From assembly GCA_030536575.1 (NCBI GenBank), contig JAUNPS010000002.1:124001-188000 (forward strand): a stretch of 64,000 nucleotides of DNA, written 5' to 3'. This document shows positions 8,855 through 17,522 of this stretch, in pieces (position 1 is the stretch's first letter; every line of letters starts with the position of its first letter). Source of the DNA: Eubacteriales bacterium (GTDB lineage: Bacteria; Bacillota; Clostridia; Lachnospirales; Lachnospiraceae). The position numbers and the translations under genes are program-made. A model generated the notes under the pieces. That model ran no database searches. It was not told the DNA's origin and saw only the letters and a list, made by a program, of their open reading frames with translations.

Positions 8855-9691
8855 TTAAATCCCCACATTTCCGCTGTTCACGCCAGCCTGGGCGTCCTCC
8901 TCCAGCGGAAGCCAGTCGATCACCTTCTTAATATACCGATCCCAGAAATCCCACTCATGGCCGCCCGGCCCTTCCTCATAGCGCACATCCGCCCCGGCCT
9001 CTTTCAAAACCTCCGCAAACCGGCGGTTCCCCTGCAAAAGCGAATCCTCCGTCCCACACGCCAGATACATGTGCGGGAATGCCGCACCTTCTTCCTTCAG
9101 CTTTTTCACCAGCCACTCCGGATTTTTATCGCTCTCCATAGCCGCCTCCAGGTCGCCGAACACGCTCTCCGCGAAATCCCGCCGTTCGATAAAAAACGGA
9201 TGCTCATTCGTCCGTTTCGTCAGGCCCTCCATGATCATTGCAGAAGACAATCCGGCCACATAGCCAAACGTCTCGTGGTATTTCAGGCCGTTTCGAATCG
9301 CGCCGTAACCGCCCATCGAAAGGCCCGCAAGGAACGTATCCTCCCGCTTATGAGAAAGCGGAAACATCTTTCTGGTCATTTCCACCAATTCTTTTCCGAT
9401 ATATTCCCCATAATAATTATGGCCTGCTTCCTGATCCACATAAAACCGATTCTCGCCGGAGGGCATCACCACCGCCAGATTTTTTTCCTCCGCCCAGCGC
9501 TGGATCTTCGTGCCATTCACCCAGTCCGTATAATTCCCGAAAATCCCATGAAGCAGATACAGGGTCTTAAAGGGCTTCTGCTCCTTCACTGGCATCCCCG
9601 GAAAAGCGATCTTATCCACCGGCAGAATCACATTGACCGGAACAGTTCTCATCAACGACTGCGAAATAAAATTTACCTGTAAAAATGCCAT
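8855..9691 (-). CDS. Alpha/beta-hydrolase esterase (FrmB / CE1-like)
   Basis: A 278-residue cytoplasmic esterase of the EstA/FrmB group, related to tributyrin esterases and CE1 carbohydrate esterases. The nucleophile is S125 in GLSMGG, an LLHGIFGN oxyanion-loop motif lies near 46, and the acid and base are likely the Asp of GTEDSL and the His of GPGGHEWDFW. In this operon it probably removes acetyl or feruloyl groups from imported oligosaccharides (inference). The ATG at 9691 has GGAGG seven bases upstream; the ATG at 9697 is too close. Confidence 0.83.
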   Translation of the reverse strand: MAFLQVNFISQSLMRTVPVNVILPVDKIAFPGMPVKEQKPFKTLYLLHGIFGNYTDWVNGTKIQRWAEEKNLAVVMPSGENRFYVDQEAGHNYYGEYIGKELVEMTRKMFPLSHKREDTFLAGLSMGGYGAIRNGLKYHETFGYVAGLSSAMIMEGLTKRTNEHPFFIERRDFAESVFGDLEAAMESDKNPEWLVKKLKEEGAAFPHMYLACGTEDSLLQGNRRFAEVLKEAGADVRYEEGPGGHEWDFWDRYIKKVIDWLPLEEDAQAGVNSGNVGI

Positions 9692-9703
9692 ATCCATTCC
9701 TCC

Positions 9704-10777
9704 TCAAACTTCTGTATAATCTTCAATTCTCCATTCATCTGTCCATTCAATCTTAACCTGATTTCCGTCAAACTTCAAGGGAAGCCAGACATAATCCGAC
9801 ATTGCCGAGTGGATTCTCATATCTTTCGCGTCCTCCGGCGTAAAGACAAACTCCTCGGAAGGGTCAAAAATCCGCCGGAATTTCGCCTGGATCTCCTCCG
9901 AAAATGCCCCGCTTTCCCACGTTTCTCCCGCCAGGGCCGGAAGCTCCGGACGCCACCGGTCTGCCAGCGCAATGTACAGATCCTTCTTTTTCGGGTGCCG
10001 GAATACCGACGTGATCTGGAAGTTAAAGGACGTCTTCGAACGGTCGCCCACATGGGGATTGCCCTGCATCTCATAAGGCCCGTGCCAATCCCGCGCGCAG
10101 GAAACCTCCGAAGGATTCGGAAAATAACCGGTGGTTCCGGAAGTAATCAGGTAATGCAGGCCGTTCCGCATAAAATGCGCCGGAGCTTCCCGCGCTTCCG
10201 GCGGCGCAGTATGCGGGAAATGCTCGGAATAACTCCCCGCCGCATCCGTATATTCCTCATTTAATTCCGCAATATATACCATTGTATGTGGTTTTTCACT
10301 GATCAGATAGCCTTTTCCGGTATCCGCGTCCACCGCCAAATCAAAATCTCCCACTGTCAGCCCGCAGGGATTCACCCTGGGATTTTCCATTTGATAAGGG
10401 CCAAGAATATGATCCGCGGTGAGCACCGCAAAACAGGGCGGTTCTCCCATAATTTTCAGCCACGCCACATACTTTCCGGTCTTTTCATTGTAAACAATGT
10501 GGGGCCTGTCCATCATTGCGTTCGGATGCAAAGGCGACGTCTCATCCCCTGTTTCCGACGGAATGATGATCCCTTCGCTTTTCCAGTTATACAAATCTTT
10601 TGAGGAATAACAGCGCACGCCCCAATGCCAGAGCGCGTCTTCCCCCGTGGTCTTTTCTTTATTCTCTCCGTACCAGTAAAAGGTGTCCCCCACCGTGAGG
10701 ATGCTGCCCCCGTGGGCCTGAATCCGGTTTCCGTCCGTATCCAGCCAAATCTGGCCCGGTCTGATTGTATGATACAT
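9704..10777 (-). CDS. GH43-superfamily glycosidase, exo-beta-1,3-galactanase-like
   Basis: A 357-residue enzyme with a five-bladed propeller signature: IQAHGGSILTVGDTFYWYGENKE near the start, VGDFDLAVDADTGKGYLI as the Asp blade, and EAPAHFMRNGLHYLITSGTTG as the acid Glu blade. The AHGG opening, without the usual GH43 base Asp, is typical of the exo-beta-1,3-galactanase subgroup, where another residue serves as base. That points to type II arabinogalactan, but substrate is inference. The ATG at 10777 sits seven bases after GGAGG; the ATG at 10783 overlaps the regulator stop. Confidence 0.78.
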   Translation of the reverse strand: MYHTIRPGQIWLDTDGNRIQAHGGSILTVGDTFYWYGENKEKTTGEDALWHWGVRCYSSKDLYNWKSEGIIIPSETGDETSPLHPNAMMDRPHIVYNEKTGKYVAWLKIMGEPPCFAVLTADHILGPYQMENPRVNPCGLTVGDFDLAVDADTGKGYLISEKPHTMVYIAELNEEYTDAAGSYSEHFPHTAPPEAREAPAHFMRNGLHYLITSGTTGYFPNPSEVSCARDWHGPYEMQGNPHVGDRSKTSFNFQITSVFRHPKKKDLYIALADRWRPELPALAGETWESGAFSEEIQAKFRRIFDPSEEFVFTPEDAKDMRIHSAMSDYVWLPLKFDGNQVKIEWTDEWRIEDYTEV

Positions 10778-10779
10778 GT

Positions 10780-11550
10780 TCATTCCTCCTTGCCGCTTTG
10801 TTCTTTTCGATATTGCTGCGGCGTAATCCCAAGTTTTTTCTTAAAAATCCGTACAAAGTAAGAGGAATAAGAAAAGCCTGCCCTGGAAGCGATCTCCACA
10901 ATGCTCAAATCCGTGGAGGTCAGAAGCTGCTGCGCCAAAAGCAGCCGTTTCTGAATAATATAGTCGCTCAACGACATGCCCGTTTCCTTTTTGAAAAGCT
11001 TTGTCAGATGATCGGGACTCATAAAGACGGCCGCCGCAAGCTCATCTCTGGATATCTCCACCGAAAGATTCTCGGTAATCATTTTTTTCACCGTCTTTAC
11101 GGCGGAATTCTTTTCTTCCTGATGGGAAATTTCTCCCCAGATATTTTCCAGCTCCTTTGCCGTCTGGCCTTTCTGAATCTGCTGCAGGCCCCTGCGCAGA
11201 ATCCCTTCCAGTTCCTCGTATGGAATCGGTTTCAGGACGTAATCCAGAGCGCCCGCACGGATTGCCTCCTGACAATAATAGAAATCCGCGTGGCAGGTAT
11301 AAAATACGCAGAGAATATCCGGCCACTCCTGCCGCACTTTCTGAATCAGCTCCAGACCGCTTCCGCCCGGCATCTCAATGTCGCTGATCATCAAATCCAC
11401 CTTTTCCCGCCGAATTACTTCCAGCGCCGACTTCATGCTGTCTGCGCAGAAAACGTTCCCAATTCCAAGGGCTTCCCAGTCAATTCCCTTTTTCAGGCCC
11501 AGAAGCGCAATCTCCTCGTCATCTACCAGCAAAATATGATAATTCCTCAT
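10780..11550 (-). CDS. AraC-type response regulator (YesN-like)
   Basis: A 256-residue transcription regulator. Residues 1-120 are a receiver domain with acidic pair DD10-11, phosphoacceptor D57 in ISDIEMPGGSG and K107 region LKPIPYEE. Residues about 150-250 are two AraC helix-turn-helices (SPDHLTKLFKKETGMSLSDY and IVEIASRAGFSYSSYFVRIF). Its ATGA start overlaps the kinase stop, so the two are translationally coupled. It likely activates this operon, including its own gene. Confidence 0.93.
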   Translation of the reverse strand: MRNYHILLVDDEEIALLGLKKGIDWEALGIGNVFCADSMKSALEVIRREKVDLMISDIEMPGGSGLELIQKVRQEWPDILCVFYTCHADFYYCQEAIRAGALDYVLKPIPYEELEGILRRGLQQIQKGQTAKELENIWGEISHQEEKNSAVKTVKKMITENLSVEISRDELAAAVFMSPDHLTKLFKKETGMSLSDYIIQKRLLLAQQLLTSTDLSIVEIASRAGFSYSSYFVRIFKKKLGITPQQYRKEQSGKEE

Positions 11551-13286
11551 TCTTCCGCTTCCTCCTTCCAGGTTAAGGGAATGAGCAGGATTGTGACTGC
11601 CCCATCCTCATTTTTCAGAATCAGTTTCGCCTTTTCTCCGAAAATAAGCTGCATTCTCTGGCGCACATTCCGGATTCCCACGTTGTACCGTTCATCTTTC
11701 GGCTCCGTTTCCTCCATCACCTCCAGGACTTCCCGGCTGTAGCCGGTTCCATTGTCCCGGATCTCTAGCTGCACGTAAAGTTCTCCCTCAATTTCATTTA
11801 AGCGTCCTAAAACCGAAAGGACATTATGCTGTTCAAAGTTCACCGCATGCTTGATGCTGTTTTCCACAAAACTCTGAATGACAAAAGGCGGAATCAGGGC
11901 ATCCTCAATTTCGCTGCTGATGTTTACCTGATAATCGATGCGGTCCGGGAACCGCATCCGCTGGATTTTCATATAATTGTCCACGTGCTCGATTTCCTGC
12001 GACACCGTGACCAGGCCCTCCGGCCGCCGGAAGGTGTACCTGGAATATTCCACCAGGCTCATGGTCATTTCCTGAATCAGCTCATAGTCCTGCACTTCCG
12101 CCAGCGAATAGATAATGTTCAGCGCATTCAGGTAGAAATGCGGATTAATCTGAAGCTGTAAACATTGCAGATACGATTTCTGGGCGTCCAGCTCTTTCTC
12201 GTAATTCTGGATTTTCAAATCCTTGATCTCAGAAACCATGTCGTTAAAGTTGTAAATCATACTGTCATATTCCAAAATTCTGCTCTCCGTCTTTACCACC
12301 AGATCCCATTCCCCGCCTTTTACCCGTTTCATACCCTGCTCCATCGAAAGAATCGGCTGATACAGGGATTTCCGGATGACCAGGGAAATGACCGCCACAA
12401 GGATCAGAACGCCCGCAAGGAAGATCATGATCAGATTCTCCATCCATTGAAGCTGGCCGGTCACCAGGCTGGCCTTCGTCCAGGTGCCAATGTAGAAGTC
12501 TCCCTCTTCAGAGAGTTCGTTCAGTTGTAAATATTCCTCTCCATCGATCTTCAGAAGCTTTCCATGATTTTCAATCTGGAAATTTTCCGGAATTCCTTCC
12601 GTCTGCGAAATGAGATTCCCATCCAGATCGGCCAAAAAGGCCTGGCAGCCCTCGCTGGTCAGCTCCTCCAACGGTTCCAGCACCGCCTGACAGTCCAGGC
12701 ACATGCCGATGTAGCTGTTCCGTATTTTATAAAACCGGATGACATACCCGTTTGTCTGGGTTTTCACCATTAAATACCCTCGTCCCAGCGAGCGGTTTTC
12801 TTCCAGACATCCGTCAATATAATCCTTCACTTCGGCTTTTAGCTCCTGCCGTTCCTCATAATCACTGTCCCTTGTGGAAACCTGAAGAAAAACGTCATCC
12901 AGGCTGTCCGGGCTGTAAAAAAACAGGAAGCACAGCGACGCATTCCAGCCTGCAATCTTTCTGAGATTTCGCGTAAGGCTCTGTGTCACGAAAAAAATTT
13001 CCGTTTCATCTTCCTCTGTCCCGGTTTCGATCATCGTAATCTCTTCCGAGTCCGTGAAATTCTGGTAAAGGTAGCCCTGTAACGAAGCCAGATTCTCATT
13101 GACATTCGTGGCGTTCAGTTTCAGGATCGCCTGGCGGTTTTCAATTTCCTGGGCCAGCAGGTTTTTCATGCTCATCCTGGCAAACAGGAACAGAAATGCC
13201 GCGCAGACGATCAGAAGCGTCAGAACCATTCCGGTGATCCAGTTCAGCAGGGTACGTTTTTTCTTGAAAATTCCGGATGCTTTCAT
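11547..13286 (-). CDS. Sensor histidine kinase (YesM/LytS-type)
   Basis: A 579-residue membrane kinase. One membrane helix lies near 10-40, an extracellular sensor domain spans about 40-270, and a second helix (LIMIFLAGVLILVAVISLVI) precedes a HAMP segment. The phospho-acceptor is the His of LQINPHFYLNALN, and a HATPase domain follows (FVENSIKHAV, DNGTGY, GIRNVRQRM). It senses an extracellular cue, probably glycan-derived or the loaded binding protein (inference). The ATG at 13286 has GGAGG five bases upstream. It sits inside the operon it is thought to control. Confidence 0.92.
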   Translation of the reverse strand: MKASGIFKKKRTLLNWITGMVLTLLIVCAAFLFLFARMSMKNLLAQEIENRQAILKLNATNVNENLASLQGYLYQNFTDSEEITMIETGTEEDETEIFFVTQSLTRNLRKIAGWNASLCFLFFYSPDSLDDVFLQVSTRDSDYEERQELKAEVKDYIDGCLEENRSLGRGYLMVKTQTNGYVIRFYKIRNSYIGMCLDCQAVLEPLEELTSEGCQAFLADLDGNLISQTEGIPENFQIENHGKLLKIDGEEYLQLNELSEEGDFYIGTWTKASLVTGQLQWMENLIMIFLAGVLILVAVISLVIRKSLYQPILSMEQGMKRVKGGEWDLVVKTESRILEYDSMIYNFNDMVSEIKDLKIQNYEKELDAQKSYLQCLQLQINPHFYLNALNIIYSLAEVQDYELIQEMTMSLVEYSRYTFRRPEGLVTVSQEIEHVDNYMKIQRMRFPDRIDYQVNISSEIEDALIPPFVIQSFVENSIKHAVNFEQHNVLSVLGRLNEIEGELYVQLEIRDNGTGYSREVLEVMEETEPKDERYNVGIRNVRQRMQLIFGEKAKLILKNEDGAVTILLIPLTWKEEAEE

Positions 13287-13365
13287 GGTTTCCTCCCTCA
13301 TTCGTTCTCTTTTTTATTCTATCGTTTTTGAGGAAAAATCACAAGCCGCGCTCCGGAATTTTCCG

Positions 13366-15588
13366 TCAGATCACTTCAAAATCCTGTTCCAGGCCCTTCG
13401 TGCTGTCCGGCCCCGCAAAGACCCGGAATGTCCCAGGTTCCACCCGATAATGACACGTTTGGTCATAGAATCCCATGCGCGTTACCGGGACTTCAAAAGA
13501 AACCGTTTTTTCTTCTCCGGGCGCCAGGCTGATCTTCTGAAAACCCTTTAATTCCCGCACAGGGCGGACAACGCTTGCCGCCAGATCCCGGATATAGAGC
13601 TGTACGATCTCCTCGCCCTCTCTCTTTCCGGTATTCTTCACCGTTACTCTGCACCTTAACGTATCTTCCATCTTTAAGGTTGTCTTTTCAAGCGTCAGCT
13701 TCTCATACGCAAAAGTCGTATAACTTAATCCATAGCCGAATGGATAGAGCGGCTTTATCGGAACGTCCTGGTACTTGGAAGTAAACTTAAAGTCGTTGCC
13801 CGGCCTTCCGGTGTTCGGGTGATTGTAATACATGGGCTCCTGGCCGCCTTCATTGGCGAAGGTAACGGTCAGCTTTCCGCTGGGGTTATAGCGGCCAAAC
13901 AGAATTTCCGCCACCGCATTGCCAAATTCTGTCCCCAGATGCCAGCTTTCCAGAATCGCGCCAATGCCCGTATGCTCCTGAAGCGCGCCAATCGCCAGCG
14001 GACGCCCGTTCACCAGCACCACCACGGTCGGCACGGAGCGCCCGGCAATCCCCAGAAGGAATTCCTCCTGACAGCCGGTCAGATGAAGGTCAGCCCTGGA
14101 TGCGGCTTCCCCGCTCATATAGGCTTCTTCTCCGGCCACCGCGATCACCAGATCGGCCTCTTTCGCCGCTTTGTAAGCTTCCTCGAATCCGGAACGGTCT
14201 TCATCCACCCCAAAGCCTCTGCAATACGTAATTTCCACGCCTTCCGGCGCGTACCGCCGCATTCCTTCCACAATCGTTATCTGGTCGTCTGCCCTCCCGG
14301 TAAAGGACCATGGCCCCATCAAGGCCTGCCTGTCATCCGCCAGCGCACCCACAATCAGAATCTTTCTCACGGAATCCCCAATGGGCAGAACCCCGTCATT
14401 TTTTAAGAGCACCGCGCAGCGTTTTCCCACGTCCAGCGCGGCCGCCCGGTTTTCCTCCGAGAGGACGGTTTTGCGGATTCTTTCGGGATCATACGTCCAC
14501 GGACGGTCGAAAAGCCCGAACTCGAATTTTTTCGCTAAGACCCTTCCGGCTGCCCGGTCGATCTCTTCTTCACTGATTTCGCCGCTTTGCACCAGGTCTT
14601 CCAGATATTGGATGTAATCCAACGAGGACATATCCATATCGCCTCCGGCCAGAAGGGATTCTTTGGCTGCCTCCCGCTCATCCCGCGCAGTCCCGTGGAC
14701 GACGCATTGCTTTACCGCCTCCGCATCGCTCACCACGAAGCCATCAAAGCCCAGTTCTTTCCGGAGGACGTCGGTGAGAAGCCAGCGGTTCATCGTACAG
14801 GGAACGCCGTTCAGATCATGAAACGCGCTCATCACCGCCCCGACTCCCGCGTCAACGGCGGCCCGAAACGGCGGCAGATACGTTTCATAAATCTGTCTTT
14901 CGGACATGTCCACGGTATTGTAATCCTGCCCGCCGCTGGCGGCTCCGTAGGCCAGAAAATGCTTTGCCGTGGCCATCAGACGGCAGCCGTCTTCCTCTTC
15001 CCGCTGGAATTCCTCCACCTGGACTCTGCCGATCTCTCCGGCCAGGAACGGGTCTTCCCCAGGGCTTTCCACAATCCTGCCCCACCGGGCATCCCGCGAA
15101 ATGTCCAGCATGGGGCCGAATGTCCAGTTCACGCCGGATACCCACGCTTCCCGCTTGGCCACCTGCGTTTCCCGGCGCACCGCGTCCAAGTCCCAACTGC
15201 AGGACAGCGCCAGCGGCGTGGGAAACATTGTCCGATAACCGTGGATCACATCCACGCCCACGAACACCGGAATCCCCAGGCGGCTTTCTTTTCTGGCAAT
15301 GTCCGTCCCTCTTGCAATTTTTTCATCGTCATAAAGATTGACGTAGCTGCCAAGAAGGCCGTCCCGAATCTCGTCTTCCCGCAGATTCTCCTCGCACATG
15401 GCGACTCTGCGGTCCAGCTCCGCCTTCGTAATCTTTCCCTGAAGCATTTCCGAAACCCAGGTATCCATATCCGGTTCAAATCCCGGCAGCGTGCAGGTCA
15501 TCGTCGTACCTGCCTGATTTAGCTGGCCAATCTTCTCTTTTAAAGTCATTTTTTTCAATAAAGCGTCTACTCTCTCCTGAATGGTCAT
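13366..15588 (-). CDS. Glycoside hydrolase family 3 (beta-glucosidase/xylosidase-like)
   Basis: A 740-residue cytoplasmic GH3 enzyme. The barrel carries KHFLAYGAASGGQD and the nucleophile D288 in VVSDAEAV; an (alpha/beta)6 sandwich and a fibronectin-III-like domain follow (GYGLSYTTFAY, VKNTGKREGEEIVQLY). It removes single beta-linked sugars, likely glucose, xylose or galactose, from non-reducing ends. The frame is open 264 bases further upstream, but that part overlaps the permease gene and is low-complexity; the ATG at 15588 has AGGAGAAAGG directly ahead. It lies 11 bases after the permease gene. Confidence 0.93.
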   Translation of the reverse strand: MTIQERVDALLKKMTLKEKIGQLNQAGTTMTCTLPGFEPDMDTWVSEMLQGKITKAELDRRVAMCEENLREDEIRDGLLGSYVNLYDDEKIARGTDIARKESRLGIPVFVGVDVIHGYRTMFPTPLALSCSWDLDAVRRETQVAKREAWVSGVNWTFGPMLDISRDARWGRIVESPGEDPFLAGEIGRVQVEEFQREEEDGCRLMATAKHFLAYGAASGGQDYNTVDMSERQIYETYLPPFRAAVDAGVGAVMSAFHDLNGVPCTMNRWLLTDVLRKELGFDGFVVSDAEAVKQCVVHGTARDEREAAKESLLAGGDMDMSSLDYIQYLEDLVQSGEISEEEIDRAAGRVLAKKFEFGLFDRPWTYDPERIRKTVLSEENRAAALDVGKRCAVLLKNDGVLPIGDSVRKILIVGALADDRQALMGPWSFTGRADDQITIVEGMRRYAPEGVEITYCRGFGVDEDRSGFEEAYKAAKEADLVIAVAGEEAYMSGEAASRADLHLTGCQEEFLLGIAGRSVPTVVVLVNGRPLAIGALQEHTGIGAILESWHLGTEFGNAVAEILFGRYNPSGKLTVTFANEGGQEPMYYNHPNTGRPGNDFKFTSKYQDVPIKPLYPFGYGLSYTTFAYEKLTLEKTTLKMEDTLRCRVTVKNTGKREGEEIVQLYIRDLAASVVRPVRELKGFQKISLAPGEEKTVSFEVPVTRMGFYDQTCHYRVEPGTFRVFAGPDSTKGLEQDFEVI

Positions 15589-15599
15589 TTCCTTTCTCC

Positions 15600-16478
15600 T
15601 TATCCTTTTACAGCGCCCATCGTCATGCCTTTTACAAAATATTTCTGGAAAAACGGATAAATACAGAGGATTGGAACCGCTCCCAGAACAGCTACGCCCA
15701 TCCGCACGGCTGTGGTCGGCACTGAAGCGGTTCCGACATTTCCCATGGTGGCCGTTTGATTGATGTATTGGGCATTGGTCAGCATACGGTTCAAGAGCCC
15801 CTGAATACTGTTCAGGTTGGAGTCCGTGATATAGTACAGATTGTTGCTCCAATCATTCCAGTATGCCAGCCCCGCCATCAGGCCTATGGTCGCCATAATC
15901 GGAAGGCTCATGGGGATGACGATTTTAAACAGAATATAAAACTCATTTGCGCCGTCGATCCTGGCGCTCTCCAGAACCTCCGCAGGAATGTTCTGCTGGA
16001 AATAGCTCCGCATCATCATAATGGTAAATCCATTGGTCAGCAGGGACGGGAACAGCAATGCCGCAAAGGTGTTTTTAATATGGAATATTTGCGTCCACAT
16101 CATGTAGGTTGGCACCAACCCGCCAGCAAAGAGCATTGTGAAAAATACGTAAAAGTTCACAAGGTTTCTGCCCGGCATATCCCGGATGGATAACGGGTAA
16201 GCGATCAGCGTCGTGATCATAAGATTCAGCGCAGTCCCGACCAAAGTCAGAAGGATCGTCACGCCATAAGCCCGGAAAATACTGTTGTCACTGAGCAAAA
16301 ACTGATAAGCTTCAAGGCTGAATTCCCTTGGGAAAAAGAAATAGCCGTCCTTAATCAGGCTGTTTTCTGCCGTAAACGATGAGGAAATCAGCAGAAGAAA
16401 GGGCGCGATGCAGCAAATGCAGACAAGCACCAAAATCGTGTGAATAATGATATCATAACCTTTTCGATTCTCAACCAT
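15600..16478 (-). CDS. ABC sugar importer permease (LplC/MalG type)
   Basis: A 292-residue inner permease of the carbohydrate-uptake ABC family, with about six membrane helices and the EAA loop ESARIDGANEFYILFKIVIPMSLPIM, which docks the ATPase. It ends FVKGMTMGAVKG, typical of this family. It pairs with the permease gene nine bases upstream. No ATPase gene is present here, so a shared one is expected. Confidence 0.93.
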   Translation of the reverse strand: MVENRKGYDIIIHTILVLVCICCIAPFLLLISSSFTAENSLIKDGYFFFPREFSLEAYQFLLSDNSIFRAYGVTILLTLVGTALNLMITTLIAYPLSIRDMPGRNLVNFYVFFTMLFAGGLVPTYMMWTQIFHIKNTFAALLFPSLLTNGFTIMMMRSYFQQNIPAEVLESARIDGANEFYILFKIVIPMSLPIMATIGLMAGLAYWNDWSNNLYYITDSNLNSIQGLLNRMLTNAQYINQTATMGNVGTASVPTTAVRMGVAVLGAVPILCIYPFFQKYFVKGMTMGAVKG

Positions 16479-16487
16479 AAGCTCCTC

Positions 16488-17411
16488 CTAAAACATTGCG
16501 TTCTCTTTGCTGACTCTGCGGACGATCGTGTTTGTCCCCAGCACCAGGATAAATCCGACGAGAGACTGATAGAATCCTGCGGCCGCGCTCATGCCGATAT
16601 TTCCATTGTTCATCAGTCCGTAGAAGACATAGGTATCAATGGTCTGCGTCACGCTGAACAGCGAGCCGGACTGCATGGGAACCTGGTAAAACAGGCCGAA
16701 ATCCGAGTAAAACATTTTTCCGATGGCAAGGATTGTCATCGTAATGATCGTAGGTTTCAGGCAGGGAAGGGTGATCTTCGTAAACCGCTGCCATCTGGTC
16801 GCCCCGTCCAGGGACGCGGCCTCATAATACCCCGGATCAATGCCGCCCAGGTTTGCCAGATAGAGGATGCAGCTATAGCCCACGCCTTTCCAGAGGTTGA
16901 TAAAAACAAGGATAAACGGCCAGTATTTCGGCTCGGAATAGAATGAGATTCCTTCAAGCCCAAGAGGCTTTAAAATGTAATTGTTGATGAAACCGGTGTC
17001 TGCGGCCAGAAACGCATTGCACAAATACGCGACCACCACCATTGAAATCATATAGGGCAAAAGGACAATGGTCTGGTAGACTTTTTTCTTCCGTTTCGAA
17101 GTCACATCGTTCAGAATGACAGCAAGGCCAATGGCCGCGGCGGTTCCGGAAACGATGAACACCAGATTGTAAAGGATCGTGTTTCGGGTGATGACCCAGG
17201 CATCTTTTGTCGCAAACAGGAACTCGAAATTTTGCAGTCCCACCCAGGGGCTTCCAAAAATCCCATCCCGAACATTATACTTTTTGAATGCCAGTACCAG
17301 GCCGGACATGGGGATGTAATTGTTGATAAACAGATAGATGATTGCCGGAAGCATCATGATGTAAAACGGCCAGTATTTCCGCATACGCAATCCAAGGCTT
17401 TTTTTCTTCAT
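16488..17411 (-). CDS. ABC sugar importer permease (LplB/MalF type)
   Basis: A 307-residue permease with about six membrane helices, the N-terminal WPFYIMMLPAIIYLFINNYIPM and the EAA loop EAASLDGATRWQRFTKITLPCLKP. It forms the channel with the next permease. The ribosome site is AGGAG eight bases before the ATG. A strong hairpin separates it from the binding-protein gene. Confidence 0.93.
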   Translation of the reverse strand: MKKKSLGLRMRKYWPFYIMMLPAIIYLFINNYIPMSGLVLAFKKYNVRDGIFGSPWVGLQNFEFLFATKDAWVITRNTILYNLVFIVSGTAAAIGLAVILNDVTSKRKKKVYQTIVLLPYMISMVVVAYLCNAFLAADTGFINNYILKPLGLEGISFYSEPKYWPFILVFINLWKGVGYSCILYLANLGGIDPGYYEAASLDGATRWQRFTKITLPCLKPTIITMTILAIGKMFYSDFGLFYQVPMQSGSLFSVTQTIDTYVFYGLMNNGNIGMSAAAGFYQSLVGFILVLGTNTIVRRVSKENAMF

Positions 17412-17434
17412 ACCGGGAACTCCTCTCCTCTAAT

Positions 17435-17467
17435 CGGAAAGGCGCCGCTTTTTGCAGCGCCTCTCCG
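17435..17467 (-). promoter_or_regulatory. Intercistronic hairpin between binding protein and permeases
   Basis: On the minus strand GGAGAGGCGCTGC folds back on GCGGCGCCTTTCC around an AAAAA loop. There is no T-run right after it. It probably stabilises the binding-protein mRNA or attenuates the permeases. Confidence 0.6.
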
Positions 17468-17522
17468 AATGTGCCGCGCTGTTGTGTCCGCACGGCTGAT
17501 GCGATTTTTGAAGCATTTACTC

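Noticed and set aside
7296-8858. A 520-codon plus-strand open frame opposite the GH78-GH43 gene
   Set aside because: Composition is His/Pro/Arg-rich, as expected for the antisense of a GC-rich gene, with no family similarity.
15589-15852. 88-codon N-terminal extension of the GH3 gene
   Set aside because: It overlaps the permease gene in another frame, is Cys/His/Arg-rich and unlike GH3; the ATG at 15588 has a strong ribosome site.
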